This document shows positions 1 to 8,294 of a stretch of 60,464 nt of DNA, piece by piece (position 1 is the first letter of the stretch; each line of letters opens with the position of its first letter). Source of the stretch: Cellulosimicrobium cellulans (GTDB taxonomy: Bacteria; Actinomycetota; Actinomycetes; Actinomycetales; Cellulomonadaceae); assembly GCF_001722485.1 (NCBI RefSeq), contig NZ_LWGL01000004.1, forward strand, positions 1 through 60,464, written 5' to 3'. The translations under genes were made by a program, and so were the position numbers. The notes beneath the pieces were generated by a model. The model saw nothing but the letters and a program-made list of their open reading frames with translations. It made no database searches and had not been told where the DNA came from.

Positions 1-861
1 GCGAGCCGCGCCGCCGAGCGGACGCCGCTCGACGAGCTCGCCGCCCCGCTCGAGGAGGCGCCGACCCTCACCCCGCCGCTCGTCCGGCTCCCGGCCGAGG
101 ACGCGAAGGACGCGGGCCTGCCCGCGCCCCTCCCCGCCGTCCCGACCGCGGACCCCGCGCCGGAGCAGGACACGACCGAGCAGGACGCGACCCAGCAGCC
201 CGCCTCCGAGGCCACGGCCGAGGACGCGGCGGCCACGACCGCCGAGCCCGCCGCGACCGACGAGGAGATCACCGCCCTCACGACCGAGCTGCGCACGCTG
301 CTCGACGCCTCGGAGGCCGGGATCGCCGTCGAGGTGGCCCCCGCCCCGCCGGCGCCCGAGGTCGCGGTGCCGGCCACGCCCGTCCCCGAGGTGGTCCCGG
401 CTCCCCCGTCGCCCGAGGAGATCGCCGCGCAGCTCGCGGCGTGGGCCGTCTCGACCGAGGGCTACGGCAACGGCCAGATCCCGACGGACGTGCTGTGCGA
501 GGTGTCGTTCGCGCCGGGTGACCTGCTGCGCTGCGACGCCGCGCACCAGTTCGAGGCGCTCAACGCGAAGTACCGCGAGGCGTTCGGCACCGACATCTCG
601 GTGACCGACTCGTACCGCTCGTTCGACGAGCAGGTCTCGATGAAGGCGTCGCGCGGCTACTTCGCCGCCGTCCCCGGCACGTCGAACCACGGGTGGGGCC
701 TCGCGCTCGACCTCGGCGGCGGCATCCAGGACTACGGCACCGCGCAGTACGAGTGGATGCGTGCCAACGCCCCGGCGTTCGGCTTCGACAACCCGGAGTG
801 GGCCCGCGCCGGCGGCTCGAAGAACGAGCCGTGGCACTGGGAGTTCGGCGACCTGTCCTGA
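1..861 (+). CDS. M15-family D-alanyl-D-alanine carboxypeptidase-like protein (3' part)
   Basis: The reading frame is open from the first base, so the true start lies upstream of the window. The first ~140 codons encode a low-complexity Ala/Pro/Glu/Thr-rich stretch, probably a surface-exposed linker. The last ~130 residues are a VanY-type M15 peptidase domain. It has the Zn-binding signature SNHGWGLALD (His near 688) and the second His in WHWEF (near 835), preceded by the YRSFDEQ segment usual in this family. Such enzymes trim the terminal D-Ala of peptidoglycan stem peptides outside the membrane. The missing 5' part probably holds a signal peptide, but this cannot be seen. Family confidence is high; physiological role is inferred. 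Confidence 0.85.
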   Translation, partial: ASRAAERTPLDELAAPLEEAPTLTPPLVRLPAEDAKDAGLPAPLPAVPTADPAPEQDTTEQDATQQPASEATAEDAAATTAEPAATDEEITALTTELRTLLDASEAGIAVEVAPAPPAPEVAVPATPVPEVVPAPPSPEEIAAQLAAWAVSTEGYGNGQIPTDVLCEVSFAPGDLLRCDAAHQFEALNAKYREAFGTDISVTDSYRSFDEQVSMKASRGYFAAVPGTSNHGWGLALDLGGGIQDYGTAQYEWMRANAPAFGFDNPEWARAGGSKNEPWHWEFGDLS

Positions 862-890
862 CCCGTCGCGCACCCGCGCACCGCACGACC

Positions 891-921
891 ACGCCCCGCG
901 TCCGCCCCGGACGCGGGGCGT
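891..921 (+). terminator. GC-rich hairpin after the M15 peptidase gene
   Basis: A 13-bp perfect stem (891-903 with 909-921, arm ACGCCCCGCGTCC) with a 5-nt loop lies 30 bp after the stop codon. There is no T tract, as is common in high-GC actinobacteria. Confidence 0.6.
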
Positions 922-1001
922 CGTCGTCCCCCGACGCGGTGCGAGCGCGCGCGGTGCGCCCCATGCTGGAGGCACCCCTGGACCCGAGACCGGAGGACCC
1001 C

Positions 1002-1892
1002 ATGCCCGACCAGACCACCCCGCAGGACCCGACCACCCAGGAGCCGCAGCCGGAGCAGCCGGCCGACGACCTCCAGCCCCCGGGCACCACCGGCGAGATG
1101 TCGCAGGAGCCGGACCACGGCGAGGAGACGTACGTCGGGTCGGGCCGCCTCGAGGGCAAGCGTGCCCTCATCACCGGCGGCGACTCGGGCATCGGCCGCG
1201 CCGTCGCCATCGCGTTCGCCCGTGAGGGCGCCGACGTCGCGATCGGCTACCTGCCCGAGGAGGAGGAGGACGCGCGCACGACGGCCGGCTGGATCGAGAA
1301 GGCCGGGCGCCGCGCGGTGCTGCTGCCCGGCGACGTGCGCGACGAGGCCTTCTGCCAGCAGCTCGTCGCGGACGCCGTCGACCAGCTCGGCGGGCTGGAC
1401 GTCCTCGTCAACAACGCCGCGTACCAGATGGCCCAGGACGAGGGCCTGCGCGGCATCTCGACCGAGCAGCTGGACCGCGTGCTCAAGACGAACCTCTACG
1501 CGCTGTTCTGGATCACGAAGGCCGCGCTCGACCACCTGCCCCGCGGCGGCGCGATCATCAACACGACGTCGATCCAGGCGTCGGAGCCGAGCCCGCAGCT
1601 GCTCGACTACGCGTCGACGAAGGCCGCGATCCTCAACTTCACGCGCGGCCTGGCCCAGCAGCTCGCCGAGGAGGGCATCCGCGTCAACGCCGTGGCGCCC
1701 GGTCCGATCTGGACGCCGCTCATCCCGGCGACCATGCCGGAGGAGAAGGTCGAGCAGTTCGGTGGCGACACGCCGCTCGGGCGCCCCGGCCAGCCCGCCG
1801 AGCTCGCGCCGGCGTACGTGTTCTTCGCGTCGCAGGAGTCGAGCTACATCTCCGGCGACCACCTCGCCGTCACCGGCGGCAAGCTCTTCTGA
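1002..1892 (+). CDS. SDR-family oxidoreductase (YghA/general stress protein 39 type)
   Basis: A 296-residue NAD(P)-dependent short-chain dehydrogenase. Seen in the sequence: a hydrophilic Pro/Gln/Glu-rich N-terminus of ~45 residues, the cofactor motif GGDSGIG (about residues 59-65), NNAAY (about 137) and the catalytic Tyr203-x3-Lys207 in YASTK. The long N-terminus and the LEGKRALITGGDSGIGRAV block are typical of the YghA/GSP39 branch, often linked to general stress and aldehyde or alcohol reduction; the substrate is unknown. ATG 1002 was chosen because GGAGG sits 5 nt upstream and the conserved N-terminus starts there. Hairpins flank it on both sides, suggesting a single-gene transcript. Confidence 0.88.
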   Translation: MPDQTTPQDPTTQEPQPEQPADDLQPPGTTGEMSQEPDHGEETYVGSGRLEGKRALITGGDSGIGRAVAIAFAREGADVAIGYLPEEEEDARTTAGWIEKAGRRAVLLPGDVRDEAFCQQLVADAVDQLGGLDVLVNNAAYQMAQDEGLRGISTEQLDRVLKTNLYALFWITKAALDHLPRGGAIINTTSIQASEPSPQLLDYASTKAAILNFTRGLAQQLAEEGIRVNAVAPGPIWTPLIPATMPEEKVEQFGGDTPLGRPGQPAELAPAYVFFASQESSYISGDHLAVTGGKLF

Positions 1893-1913
1893 TCCGCTGA
1901 CCGCACGACCGCG

Positions 1914-1943
1914 ACGGCCGGCCCGGTTCTCCGGGCCGGCCGT
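1914..1943 (+). terminator. Hairpin between the SDR gene and the crt operon
   Basis: A 13-bp perfect stem (1914-1926 with 1931-1943, arm ACGGCCGGCCCGG) closed by TTCT. It lies between convergent genes and could serve both strands. No T tract follows. Confidence 0.65.
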
Positions 1944-2014
1944 CCGCGCGTCGGGCGAAGACGCGGGACCGCGAGGACGGACGGCCGAGGACGGCCGGAC
2001 AGGGCCGGTCCCGC

Positions 2015-2887
2015 CTACGCGCTCAGCGCGTCCGCGATGAGGAGCATCGTCACGAGGAAGCCGGTGACGAGGTTGAGCCACAGGAAGGTGCGCCAGCCCG
2101 CGTTCGCGCGCTCGCAGTCGGCGTCCGTCACCCCGCGGAACCGCAGGACGTTTGCCGCGTACGGGAGCGGGAGCAGCGCCGCGAGGACGCCCGGCCAGGG
2201 CAGCACGGCGAGCACCGCGGCGGCGGCGACGTAGGCGCCCGCCGCGGCGAGCACGGTCGCCCGCGCACCGATGACGGTCGCGACCGAGCCGATGCCCACC
2301 TCCCGGTCGGCGCGCACGTCCTGCACCGCGCCGAACGCGTGCGAGGCCATGCCCCAGAGCACGAACCCGACGAGAACCGGCCACACGGTGCGCGCGGCGA
2401 GGTCGGCGTCCACGAGCACGAGGGCGTACAGCAGCGGCCCCGCGAAGTGCATCGCCGACGTGAACGAGTCGAGGAGCGGCCGCTCCTTGAACCGCAGCAC
2501 GGGTGCGGAGTACGCGACCACGAGGAGGACGACGACGAGCAGCGTCACGGCGGCCCAGGCGTCGCCGAGCGCGAGCAGCCACACGAGGAACGGCACGTTG
2601 GTGACGGCGCACGCCCACAGGATGCGCCGGTGCGTCGCCCGCGCCGTCGCGGGGTCCGCGAGCGCTCCCTCGATCCCACCCTTGCGCGGGTTGCGCAGGT
2701 CGCTCTCGTAGTCGAAGACGTCGTTCACCCCGTACATCAGCAGGTTGTACGGGACGAGGAAGTACAGCGTGCCGACGACGAGCGCGACGTCCACGTGGCC
2801 GCCGGTCGCGACGAGGTAGCCCGCGGCGAACGGGTAGGCGGTGTTGATCCAGGAGAACGGCCGGGAGGCGGCGAGTACCTCCCTCAC
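2015..2887 (-). CDS. crtEb: Lycopene elongase/hydratase-type UbiA prenyltransferase (CrtEb)
   Basis: A 290-residue polytopic UbiA-superfamily prenyltransferase, last gene of the crt operon. The two Asp-rich metal-diphosphate motifs are visible: NDVFDYESD (residues 55-63) and DVRADRE (about 185). In C50 carotenoid pathways this enzyme adds C5 units from DMAPP to lycopene, giving flavuxanthin-type products that the epsilon-cyclase closes to decaprenoxanthin. The GTG start at 2887 overlaps the TGA of crtYf (GTGA), indicating translational coupling. The frame stays open further upstream, but that part is a shadow of crtYf. The gene order matches the Corynebacterium glutamicum cluster, which supports CrtEb over a generic UbiA protein. 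Confidence 0.88.
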   Translation of the reverse strand: MREVLAASRPFSWINTAYPFAAGYLVATGGHVDVALVVGTLYFLVPYNLLMYGVNDVFDYESDLRNPRKGGIEGALADPATARATHRRILWACAVTNVPFLVWLLALGDAWAAVTLLVVVLLVVAYSAPVLRFKERPLLDSFTSAMHFAGPLLYALVLVDADLAARTVWPVLVGFVLWGMASHAFGAVQDVRADREVGIGSVATVIGARATVLAAAGAYVAAAAVLAVLPWPGVLAALLPLPYAANVLRFRGVTDADCERANAGWRTFLWLNLVTGFLVTMLLIADALSA

Positions 2888-3204
2888 GTCGTGCCCTCGT
2901 CGACCTCGTCGACCACAGCGCGACGGCGGCCGAGGACCTCCCACAGCGCGGGCACGGCGAGCGCGGCGACGAGCGGGTAGGCGAAGTCCTCGAGCGGGGC
3001 GCCCCACACGTACACGCCGAGGATCCGCTCGGGATGGTAGACGTACAGGCCGACGGCGATCATCAGCGTGTCGAAGACGAGCGTCAGCAGGAGCATGAGC
3101 ACGGTCGTCCAGACGAGGCCGCTGGGCCGCAGGCGCCGCAGGACGCGCCACGAGACGGCGACGACGAGTGCGATGACGACGACGTTGAGCACGATGTTGG
3201 TCAC
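2884..3204 (-). CDS. crtYf: C50 carotenoid epsilon-cyclase subunit CrtYf
   Basis: A 106-residue membrane protein with about three transmembrane segments. It contains the lycopene-cyclase-domain signature PLEDFAYPL in its second half and VFDTLMIAVGLYVYHPERILG before it. In C. glutamicum, CrtYe and CrtYf form a heterodimeric epsilon-cyclase acting on elongated lycopene. The GTG start at 3204 overlaps the crtYe stop (TCGTGA), and its own stop overlaps the crtEb start. Small size and position right after crtYe make it the second cyclase subunit. Confidence 0.85.
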   Translation of the reverse strand: MTNIVLNVVVIALVVAVSWRVLRRLRPSGLVWTTVLMLLLTLVFDTLMIAVGLYVYHPERILGVYVWGAPLEDFAYPLVAALAVPALWEVLGRRRAVVDEVDEGTT

Positions 3205-3590
3205 GAGCGCGCCTCCCCGTCCGCCGCGCGGTCCGGGACCGCGCCGCTCCCGGCGCCGGCCGAGCGCGCGGCCACGCGGCGGCGCGCGACGCGGTCGAAC
3301 CAGCGCCACGCGACGAGCGTGTTGTAGCAGAGCAGCGTGAGGAAGACGGCCTCCTCGACGGGCAGCTCGGGCGCGAGCAGCAGGCCGGTCATGTACGGCG
3401 CCTCGCCGCGCGAGAAGATCCCGAGCCCGATGCCCACGAGGTCCCAGACGAGGAAGCCCACGACGGCGATCCCGACGGTGAGCACCGTGCGCCGCCGGTC
3501 CGCCCAGAACGCGAGGCGGAAGCGCCGGTCGAGGAGCGCGATGCCGGTAATCGCTCCCAGCAGGGCGGCGAGGTAGAGCAGTCCTGTCAT
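3201..3590 (-). CDS. crtYe: C50 carotenoid epsilon-cyclase subunit CrtYe
   Basis: A 129-residue polytopic protein of the heterodimeric lycopene-cyclase family. The PVEEAVFLTLLCYNTLVAWRW segment corresponds to the conserved P-[LV]-E-[ED] motif of these half-cyclases. An N-terminal hydrophobic segment starts right after the ATG at 3590. The gene begins 7 bp after the crtI stop and overlaps crtYf by 4 bp. The C-terminal ~25 residues are polar and Ala/Gly-rich. An in-frame ATG upstream (3626) would overlap crtI and add an unconserved tail, so it was not used. Confidence 0.85.
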   Translation of the reverse strand: MTGLLYLAALLGAITGIALLDRRFRLAFWADRRRTVLTVGIAVVGFLVWDLVGIGLGIFSRGEAPYMTGLLLAPELPVEEAVFLTLLCYNTLVAWRWFDRVARRRVAARSAGAGSGAVPDRAADGEARS

Positions 3591-3597
3591 CGCCCGC

Positions 3598-5280
3598 TCA
3601 CCGACGCACCGCGACGGGGAGCGCACCGAGCCGCTCGGGCCGGCGGCTCGCCGCGAGGAACCCGGGCCGCAGCGGGGCGGGCAGGGGCCGGGCGGAGGTC
3701 TCCCCGAGCAGCCGCTTGGCGACGAGCTCGGCGCTGATCAGGCACATCGGCAGTCCCACCCCCGGGATCGTGCCAGACCCGGCGTGGTACAGCCCGTCGA
3801 CGCGCGGCGAGACCACCCCCGGCCGGAACATCGCCGACTGGCGCAGCGTGTGCTCCATGCCGAGCGCGCCGCCGCGCCACGCCGAGAGCTCCGTCGCGAA
3901 GTGCGCCGGGCCGAGGACGGTGCGCGTCACGACCCGGCCGGGCAGGTCGTCGATCCCCGCCCACGCCCCGACCTGGGCGAGGTACCCGTCGGCGAGCCCC
4001 TCCAGGGTGCGCTGCGACGGCTCGTCCGCGCCGAGCGACGGGTCGGCCGGGAACGGCACGAGGAGGAACAGGTTCTCGTGCCCGGGCGGCGACGCGGGGG
4101 CGTCCGACGTCGGTCCGTCCGTCGCGGACGTGCGGGACACGTACAGCGACGCGGGCTCGGGCGCGTGCAGCTCGTGCACCGCGCTGCCCGGGCCCGAGCC
4201 GAGGATGGCGTCGAAGTTGCGCGGCCAGTCCTTCGTGAAGAACAGCGAGTGGTGCGCGAGCTCGGGCAGCTCGCCGCGCACGCCCGCGAGCACGAGGAGG
4301 GAGGAGACGCCCGGCCCGTGCTCGTCCCACCACTCCTGCGGCCGCGTCGACCACCGCGGGTCCAGCAGGCGCGTCTCGGTGTGGTGCAGGTCGGCCGCCG
4401 AGACGACGACGTCCGCGGGCACCAGCTCGCCCGAGGCGAGCCGCACACCCGTGGCGCGCCCGCGGCGTCGGGCACCCGGCTCCACCTCGACCGCCTCGAC
4501 CTCGACGCCGGTGCGGACCTCCACGCCCTCGGCGCGCGCGAGGCGCTCGACCGCCTCGATGACCGTGTACATGCCGCCGCGCGGGTAGAGCACGCCGTCG
4601 ACGAGGTCGAGGTGGCTCATGAGCGAGTACAGCGCGGGGGCGCGGTACGGCGACGAGCCGAGGAACACCGCGTGGTACCCGAGCACCTGGCGCAGGCGCT
4701 CGTCGTCGACCGTGCTCGCCGTGTGCTCGGCGAGGGACCGGGTCAGCAGGCGCGCGAGCCGCGGCAGCCGGCGCAGCACCTCGGGCGCGAGCGCGCGGTC
4801 GGGACGCTCGAACGTCGTGTAGAGGAAGTGGTCGAGCGCGAGGCGGTACGCCTCGCTCGAGGCGTCGGCGTACGCGCCCATCCGCTCGCCCGCCCCGGGC
4901 TCGAGCGCGTCGAACGCGGCGAGGGTCGCGGCGCGGTCCGTGCTCACCTCGAGCGTCGACGCGACGTCGGCGGCGCCCGACGTCCCGGCGCCGTCCGGCT
5001 CGAAGAACACGCGGTAGGCCGGGTCGAGCCGCACGAGGTCGACGTGGTCCTCGATCCGCTCGCCCAGCAGCGCGAAGAAGTGCTCGAACACCTCGGGCAT
5101 GAAGTACCACGACGGGCCGGTGTCGAACCGGAAGCCGTCCACCTCGAGCGTCCCCGCCCGGCCGCCGACGGCGTCGTGCCGCTCGAGCAGCGTGACCCGG
5201 GCGCCGCCGCGTGCGAGCAGAGCCGCCGTCGCGAGACCGGCGATGCCCCCGCCGACGACGGCGACGCGCGGGGCCCTCAC
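3598..5280 (-). CDS. crtI: Phytoene desaturase CrtI
   Basis: A 560-residue FAD-dependent desaturase converting phytoene stepwise to lycopene at the membrane. Seen: the N-terminal dinucleotide-binding motif VVGGGIAG within the first 15 residues, FDTGPSWYFMP shortly after, and the C-terminal bacterial-type signature HAGSGTIPGVGLPMC (about residue 500). The GTG at 5280 overlaps the crtB stop. The same frame stays open upstream through all of crtB as a GC-bias artefact; it is not a crtB-crtI fusion, because crtB is clearly encoded in another frame. The last ~40 residues are Arg/Pro-rich. Confidence 0.93.
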   Translation of the reverse strand: MRAPRVAVVGGGIAGLATAALLARGGARVTLLERHDAVGGRAGTLEVDGFRFDTGPSWYFMPEVFEHFFALLGERIEDHVDLVRLDPAYRVFFEPDGAGTSGAADVASTLEVSTDRAATLAAFDALEPGAGERMGAYADASSEAYRLALDHFLYTTFERPDRALAPEVLRRLPRLARLLTRSLAEHTASTVDDERLRQVLGYHAVFLGSSPYRAPALYSLMSHLDLVDGVLYPRGGMYTVIEAVERLARAEGVEVRTGVEVEAVEVEPGARRRGRATGVRLASGELVPADVVVSAADLHHTETRLLDPRWSTRPQEWWDEHGPGVSSLLVLAGVRGELPELAHHSLFFTKDWPRNFDAILGSGPGSAVHELHAPEPASLYVSRTSATDGPTSDAPASPPGHENLFLLVPFPADPSLGADEPSQRTLEGLADGYLAQVGAWAGIDDLPGRVVTRTVLGPAHFATELSAWRGGALGMEHTLRQSAMFRPGVVSPRVDGLYHAGSGTIPGVGLPMCLISAELVAKRLLGETSARPLPAPLRPGFLAASRRPERLGALPVAVRR

Positions 5281-6188
5281 GCGAGGACCCGGTCGCGCGG
5301 GGCGGTCCGGGCGCGGTTCGCCGACACCTGCCCGAGCAGCTGCGTGCCCGCCGCCCGGGCCGCGAGCGCGACCTTCACGGGGTCGGGCACGCGCACGCGC
5401 GTGCGCAGGATCTCGTGCGGCGGCGTCGCGTGGAGCCGGGCGAGCAGCCGCTCGTACACCGCGACCGTCGCGGCGACGGCGATCCGTGCGCGGACCGGCA
5501 GGCCGGGCAGCGCGGCGCGCGCGGCCGCGAGGTCGGCCTCGACCTCCGCGCAGAACGCCTCGACGTCGCGCCGGCGCAGGCGGTCCGGGACCACGCCGGG
5601 CAGGTAGCGCCGGCCGAGCTCGGCGTAGTCGGTGCGCAGGTCGCGGAGGAAGTTGATCTTCTGGAAGGCGGCACCGAGGGCCCGGGCGCCGCGCTCGATC
5701 CTCTCGTCGGCCACGGCGAGCGGCTCGCCCGGCTGCCGGTGGGCGTTGAGGAAGACGGCGAGGCACATGAGCCCGACGACCTCCGCCGATCCGTACACGT
5801 AGCGCTCGTAGCTCTCGCGGTCGTGCACCTGGACCGTGAGGTCGGTGCGCATGGACGCGAAGAACGGGTCGACCTCGCGGTGCCCGATCCCGCAGCGTCG
5901 TGCGGTGCGGGCGAACGAGTGCACGACGAGGTTCGTCGACCAGCCGCGCTCGAGGGCGCGCGCCGTCTCCGCCTCGAGCTCGTCGAGCAGCTCGCCCGCG
6001 CCGTCGCCACGCCGGGTGTCCACCACCTCGTCGGCGATGCGCACCAGCCCGTACACGGCGTCGATCCCGTCCCGGGTCGCGGCGTCGAGCAGCCGCGCCC
6101 CCAGACCGAACGACGTCGAGTACGACGCGAGCACCACACGGCTGGTGCGTGCCGCCGTGCGGTCGTACAGGTCCTGCTCGGCGCCCAC
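5277..6188 (-). CDS. crtB: Phytoene synthase CrtB
   Basis: A 303-residue squalene/phytoene synthase-family enzyme joining two GGPP molecules to phytoene, the first step of the operon's pathway. Visible are the first Asp-rich motif in RIADEVVDT (D53, D57), the YVYGSAEVVGLMC block (about 129-141) and the second motif FQKINFLRDLRTD (about 175-187). It starts at GTG 6188, the only start giving the conserved N-terminus. It is the first gene of the coupled operon. No GGPP synthase (crtE) or CrtR-like regulator is nearby, so precursor supply and any dedicated regulator are encoded elsewhere. Confidence 0.93.
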   Translation of the reverse strand: MGAEQDLYDRTAARTSRVVLASYSTSFGLGARLLDAATRDGIDAVYGLVRIADEVVDTRRGDGAGELLDELEAETARALERGWSTNLVVHSFARTARRCGIGHREVDPFFASMRTDLTVQVHDRESYERYVYGSAEVVGLMCLAVFLNAHRQPGEPLAVADERIERGARALGAAFQKINFLRDLRTDYAELGRRYLPGVVPDRLRRRDVEAFCAEVEADLAAARAALPGLPVRARIAVAATVAVYERLLARLHATPPHEILRTRVRVPDPVKVALAARAAGTQLLGQVSANRARTAPRDRVLA

Positions 6189-6227
6189 GCCACCACCCCG
6201 TCCGGTCGTCGGGAACGCGCCGCGACA

Positions 6228-6251
6228 CGTTCCTCAGCATGCTGAGGAACG
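6228..6251. promoter_or_regulatory. Perfect 24-bp palindrome upstream of crtB (candidate operator)
   Basis: The half-site CGTTCCTCAGCA is followed directly by its exact reverse complement, with no loop, 40 nt upstream of the crtB GTG in the 87-bp galE-crtB gap. The absence of a spacer is more typical of a dimeric repressor operator than of a terminator. In C. glutamicum the crt operon is controlled by the MarR-family CrtR; that a related regulator binds here is inference. It could instead end galE-upstream transcription. Confidence 0.5.
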
Positions 6252-6275
6252 CATGATTTCACGAGGTGGGCGACC

Positions 6276-7271
6276 TCACACGTCGGCGGGCACCTCGATG
6301 CGTCGCGGACCTGCCTGCCAGGCCTCCCATGCCGAGGCGATGATCTCCGGGAGCCCGTTGGTCGCGCGCCAACCCAGCACCTCGTTGATGCGGCGCGGGT
6401 CGCCGACGAGCTGCGGCGGGTCGCCCGCACGGCGCGGGAAGACCTCCGGCGTGACGTCGAGACCGCTCACCCTGCCGATCTCGTCGATGACCTCGCGCAC
6501 CGACGAGCCCTCGCCCGTCCCGACGTTGAACACGTCGAACGGGCGCTCGTCGGCGTCGAGGTAGTCGAGCGACGCCAGGTGCGCCTGCGCGAGGTCGAGC
6601 ACGTGGATGTAGTCGCGGATGCACGTGCCGTCGGGCGTCGGGTAGTCGTCGCCGAAGATCTTCGGCCGCTCGCCCCGCTCGAGACGGTCGAGCACCATCG
6701 GGACGAGGTTGAGGACCGCGGGGTCGCCGAGCTCGGGCCAGCCGGAGCCCGCGACGTTGAAATAGCGCAGCGCGACGAACCGCAGGCCCCACGCGCGGCC
6801 GGCGGCGCGGCCGAGCCACTCGCCGACGAGCTTCGTCTCGCCGTACGGGTTGATGGGCTCCGCGTGCAGCTTCTCCTCCACCGTCGAGACCGACGGCATG
6901 CCGTAGGTCGCGGCCGAGGACGAGAAGACGAGGCGGTCGACGCCCGCGGCCTGCATGGCCGTGACGAGGTTCGTGAACCCGCCGACGTTCTGCTGGTAGT
7001 ACCAGGCCGGCTTCTCGACCGACTCGCCGACCTGCTTGCGCGCGGCGAAGTGGACGACGGCGCGCACGCCGTGCTCCGTCATCGCGCGCGTGAGGACGTC
7101 CACGGCCTCGGAGGAGGCGACGTCGAGCTGGACGAGCGTCGCGTCGCCGACGCGGTCCGCGCGCCCGGTGCTGAGGTCGTCGACCACGACGACCTCCTCG
7201 CCCCGCTCCTGCAGCAGGCGCACCACGTGCGCGCCGATGTACCCCGCTCCGCCGGTCACCAGGATCGTCAT
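6276..7271 (-). CDS. galE: UDP-glucose 4-epimerase GalE
   Basis: A 331-residue extended SDR interconverting UDP-glucose and UDP-galactose in the cytoplasm, supplying galactose for cell-wall glycans or using it in the Leloir pathway. Seen: GGAGYIGA (residues 7-14), SSSAATYG (118-124) and the catalytic Tyr143-x3-Lys147 in PYGETK, followed by RYFNVAG. It is full length. No other gal genes are adjacent; the neighbours are the crt operon downstream and a metal exporter upstream, so it appears to be a stand-alone gene. Confidence 0.92.
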   Translation of the reverse strand: MTILVTGGAGYIGAHVVRLLQERGEEVVVVDDLSTGRADRVGDATLVQLDVASSEAVDVLTRAMTEHGVRAVVHFAARKQVGESVEKPAWYYQQNVGGFTNLVTAMQAAGVDRLVFSSSAATYGMPSVSTVEEKLHAEPINPYGETKLVGEWLGRAAGRAWGLRFVALRYFNVAGSGWPELGDPAVLNLVPMVLDRLERGERPKIFGDDYPTPDGTCIRDYIHVLDLAQAHLASLDYLDADERPFDVFNVGTGEGSSVREVIDEIGRVSGLDVTPEVFPRRAGDPPQLVGDPRRINEVLGWRATNGLPEIIASAWEAWQAGPRRIEVPADV

Positions 7272-7346
7272 GGCGCCAGCCTAGCGGGGCACGCCCGCCC
7301 AGGACCGGGGCGGCCCGACCGCGCACCCGGGGCCGGCGCCGACCGC

Positions 7347-8294
7347 TCAGCGGTGGGCCGAGGTCTCCGTGCCCCGCATGTCGGGCGGCTCGATCTGGAA
7401 GGTGCAGTGGTCGACGTCGAAGTGGCCGCTGAGGCACGTCCGCAGCCGGCGCAGCACGTCCGTCCCGTCGCCGCGCTCGAGCAGGCGCGGCTCGACCTCG
7501 ACGTGCGCCGAGAGCACCGGGACCCCGGACGTGATGGTCCACGCGTGCAGGTCGTGCACGCCGACGACGCCCGGCACGCCCTCGATGTGCGCGCGCACCT
7601 GGCCGAGGTCGACGCCGGCCGGCGTCGCCTCGAGCAGGACGTGCACGACGTCGCGCAGCAGGAGCAGCGCGCGCGGCAGGATCATGAGGCCGACGGCCAC
7701 GGACGCGACCCCGTCCGCGCGGGGGAACCCGCCGGCCACCGCGACGCCCGCCGCGACGACGGCGACCGACCCGAGCAGGTCGCCGAGCACCTCGAGGTAC
7801 GCCCCGCGCACGTTGAGGCTCTCCCCCTGCCCCGGGGCGAGGATCCGCAGCCCGACCACGTTGGCGACGAGCCCGACCACGGCGACGGCGATCATGATCC
7901 CCGCGTCGACGCCGGGGTCCGGGTCCACCGCCCGCCCGACGCCCTCGACGACCACCGTCACGGCCACGGCGCCGAGGATCAGCGCGTTCGCCAGGGCCGC
8001 GAGGATCTCGGCGCGCTGCCAGCCGAACGTGCGCCGCGTCGTCGGCGGGCGTGTGGCGAGCCAGCCCGCGAGCAGCGCGAGCGCGATGCCCGACGCGTCG
8101 GTGAGCATGTGCCCGGCGTCGGCGAGCAGGGCGAGCGATCCGGAGGCGAGCGCGCCGACCACCTCCCCCACCATGACCACCAGGGTGATCGCGAGCACGA
8201 CGGCGAGCCGGCGGCGGTGCGCGCGTGTCGCGGTGCCGTGGGCGGTCGCGTGAGAGCGGCCGTGGGCGCCGCTCCCGTGATGGTGACCGGTCAC
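7347..8294 (-). CDS. Cation diffusion facilitator (CDF) metal exporter, CzcD/ZitB type
   Basis: A 315-residue CDF transporter: His-rich N-terminus (HHHGSGAHGRSH), six transmembrane segments, and a C-terminal cytoplasmic domain with HDLHAWTITSG. The TM2 metal site is intact (H62-x3-D66 in LADAGHMLTDASG). In TM5 the equivalent site reads E168-VLG-D172, where CzcD/ZitB usually have His, so metal selectivity may differ. The GTG start overlaps the stop of the upstream ArsR gene, forming a two-gene metal-responsive operon. It exports a divalent cation (Zn, Cd or Co are likely candidates) in exchange for protons. Confidence 0.88.
   Translation of the reverse strand: MTGHHHGSGAHGRSHATAHGTATRAHRRRLAVVLAITLVVMVGEVVGALASGSLALLADAGHMLTDASGIALALLAGWLATRPPTTRRTFGWQRAEILAALANALILGAVAVTVVVEGVGRAVDPDPGVDAGIMIAVAVVGLVANVVGLRILAPGQGESLNVRGAYLEVLGDLLGSVAVVAAGVAVAGGFPRADGVASVAVGLMILPRALLLLRDVVHVLLEATPAGVDLGQVRAHIEGVPGVVGVHDLHAWTITSGVPVLSAHVEVEPRLLERGDGTDVLRRLRTCLSGHFDVDHCTFQIEPPDMRGTETSAHR

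Noticed and set aside
3598-6240. An apparent 880-residue CrtB-CrtI fusion on the minus strand
   Set aside because: Its N-terminal third is a wrong-frame reading of crtB. The true crtB motifs are in another frame that stops at the crtI GTG.
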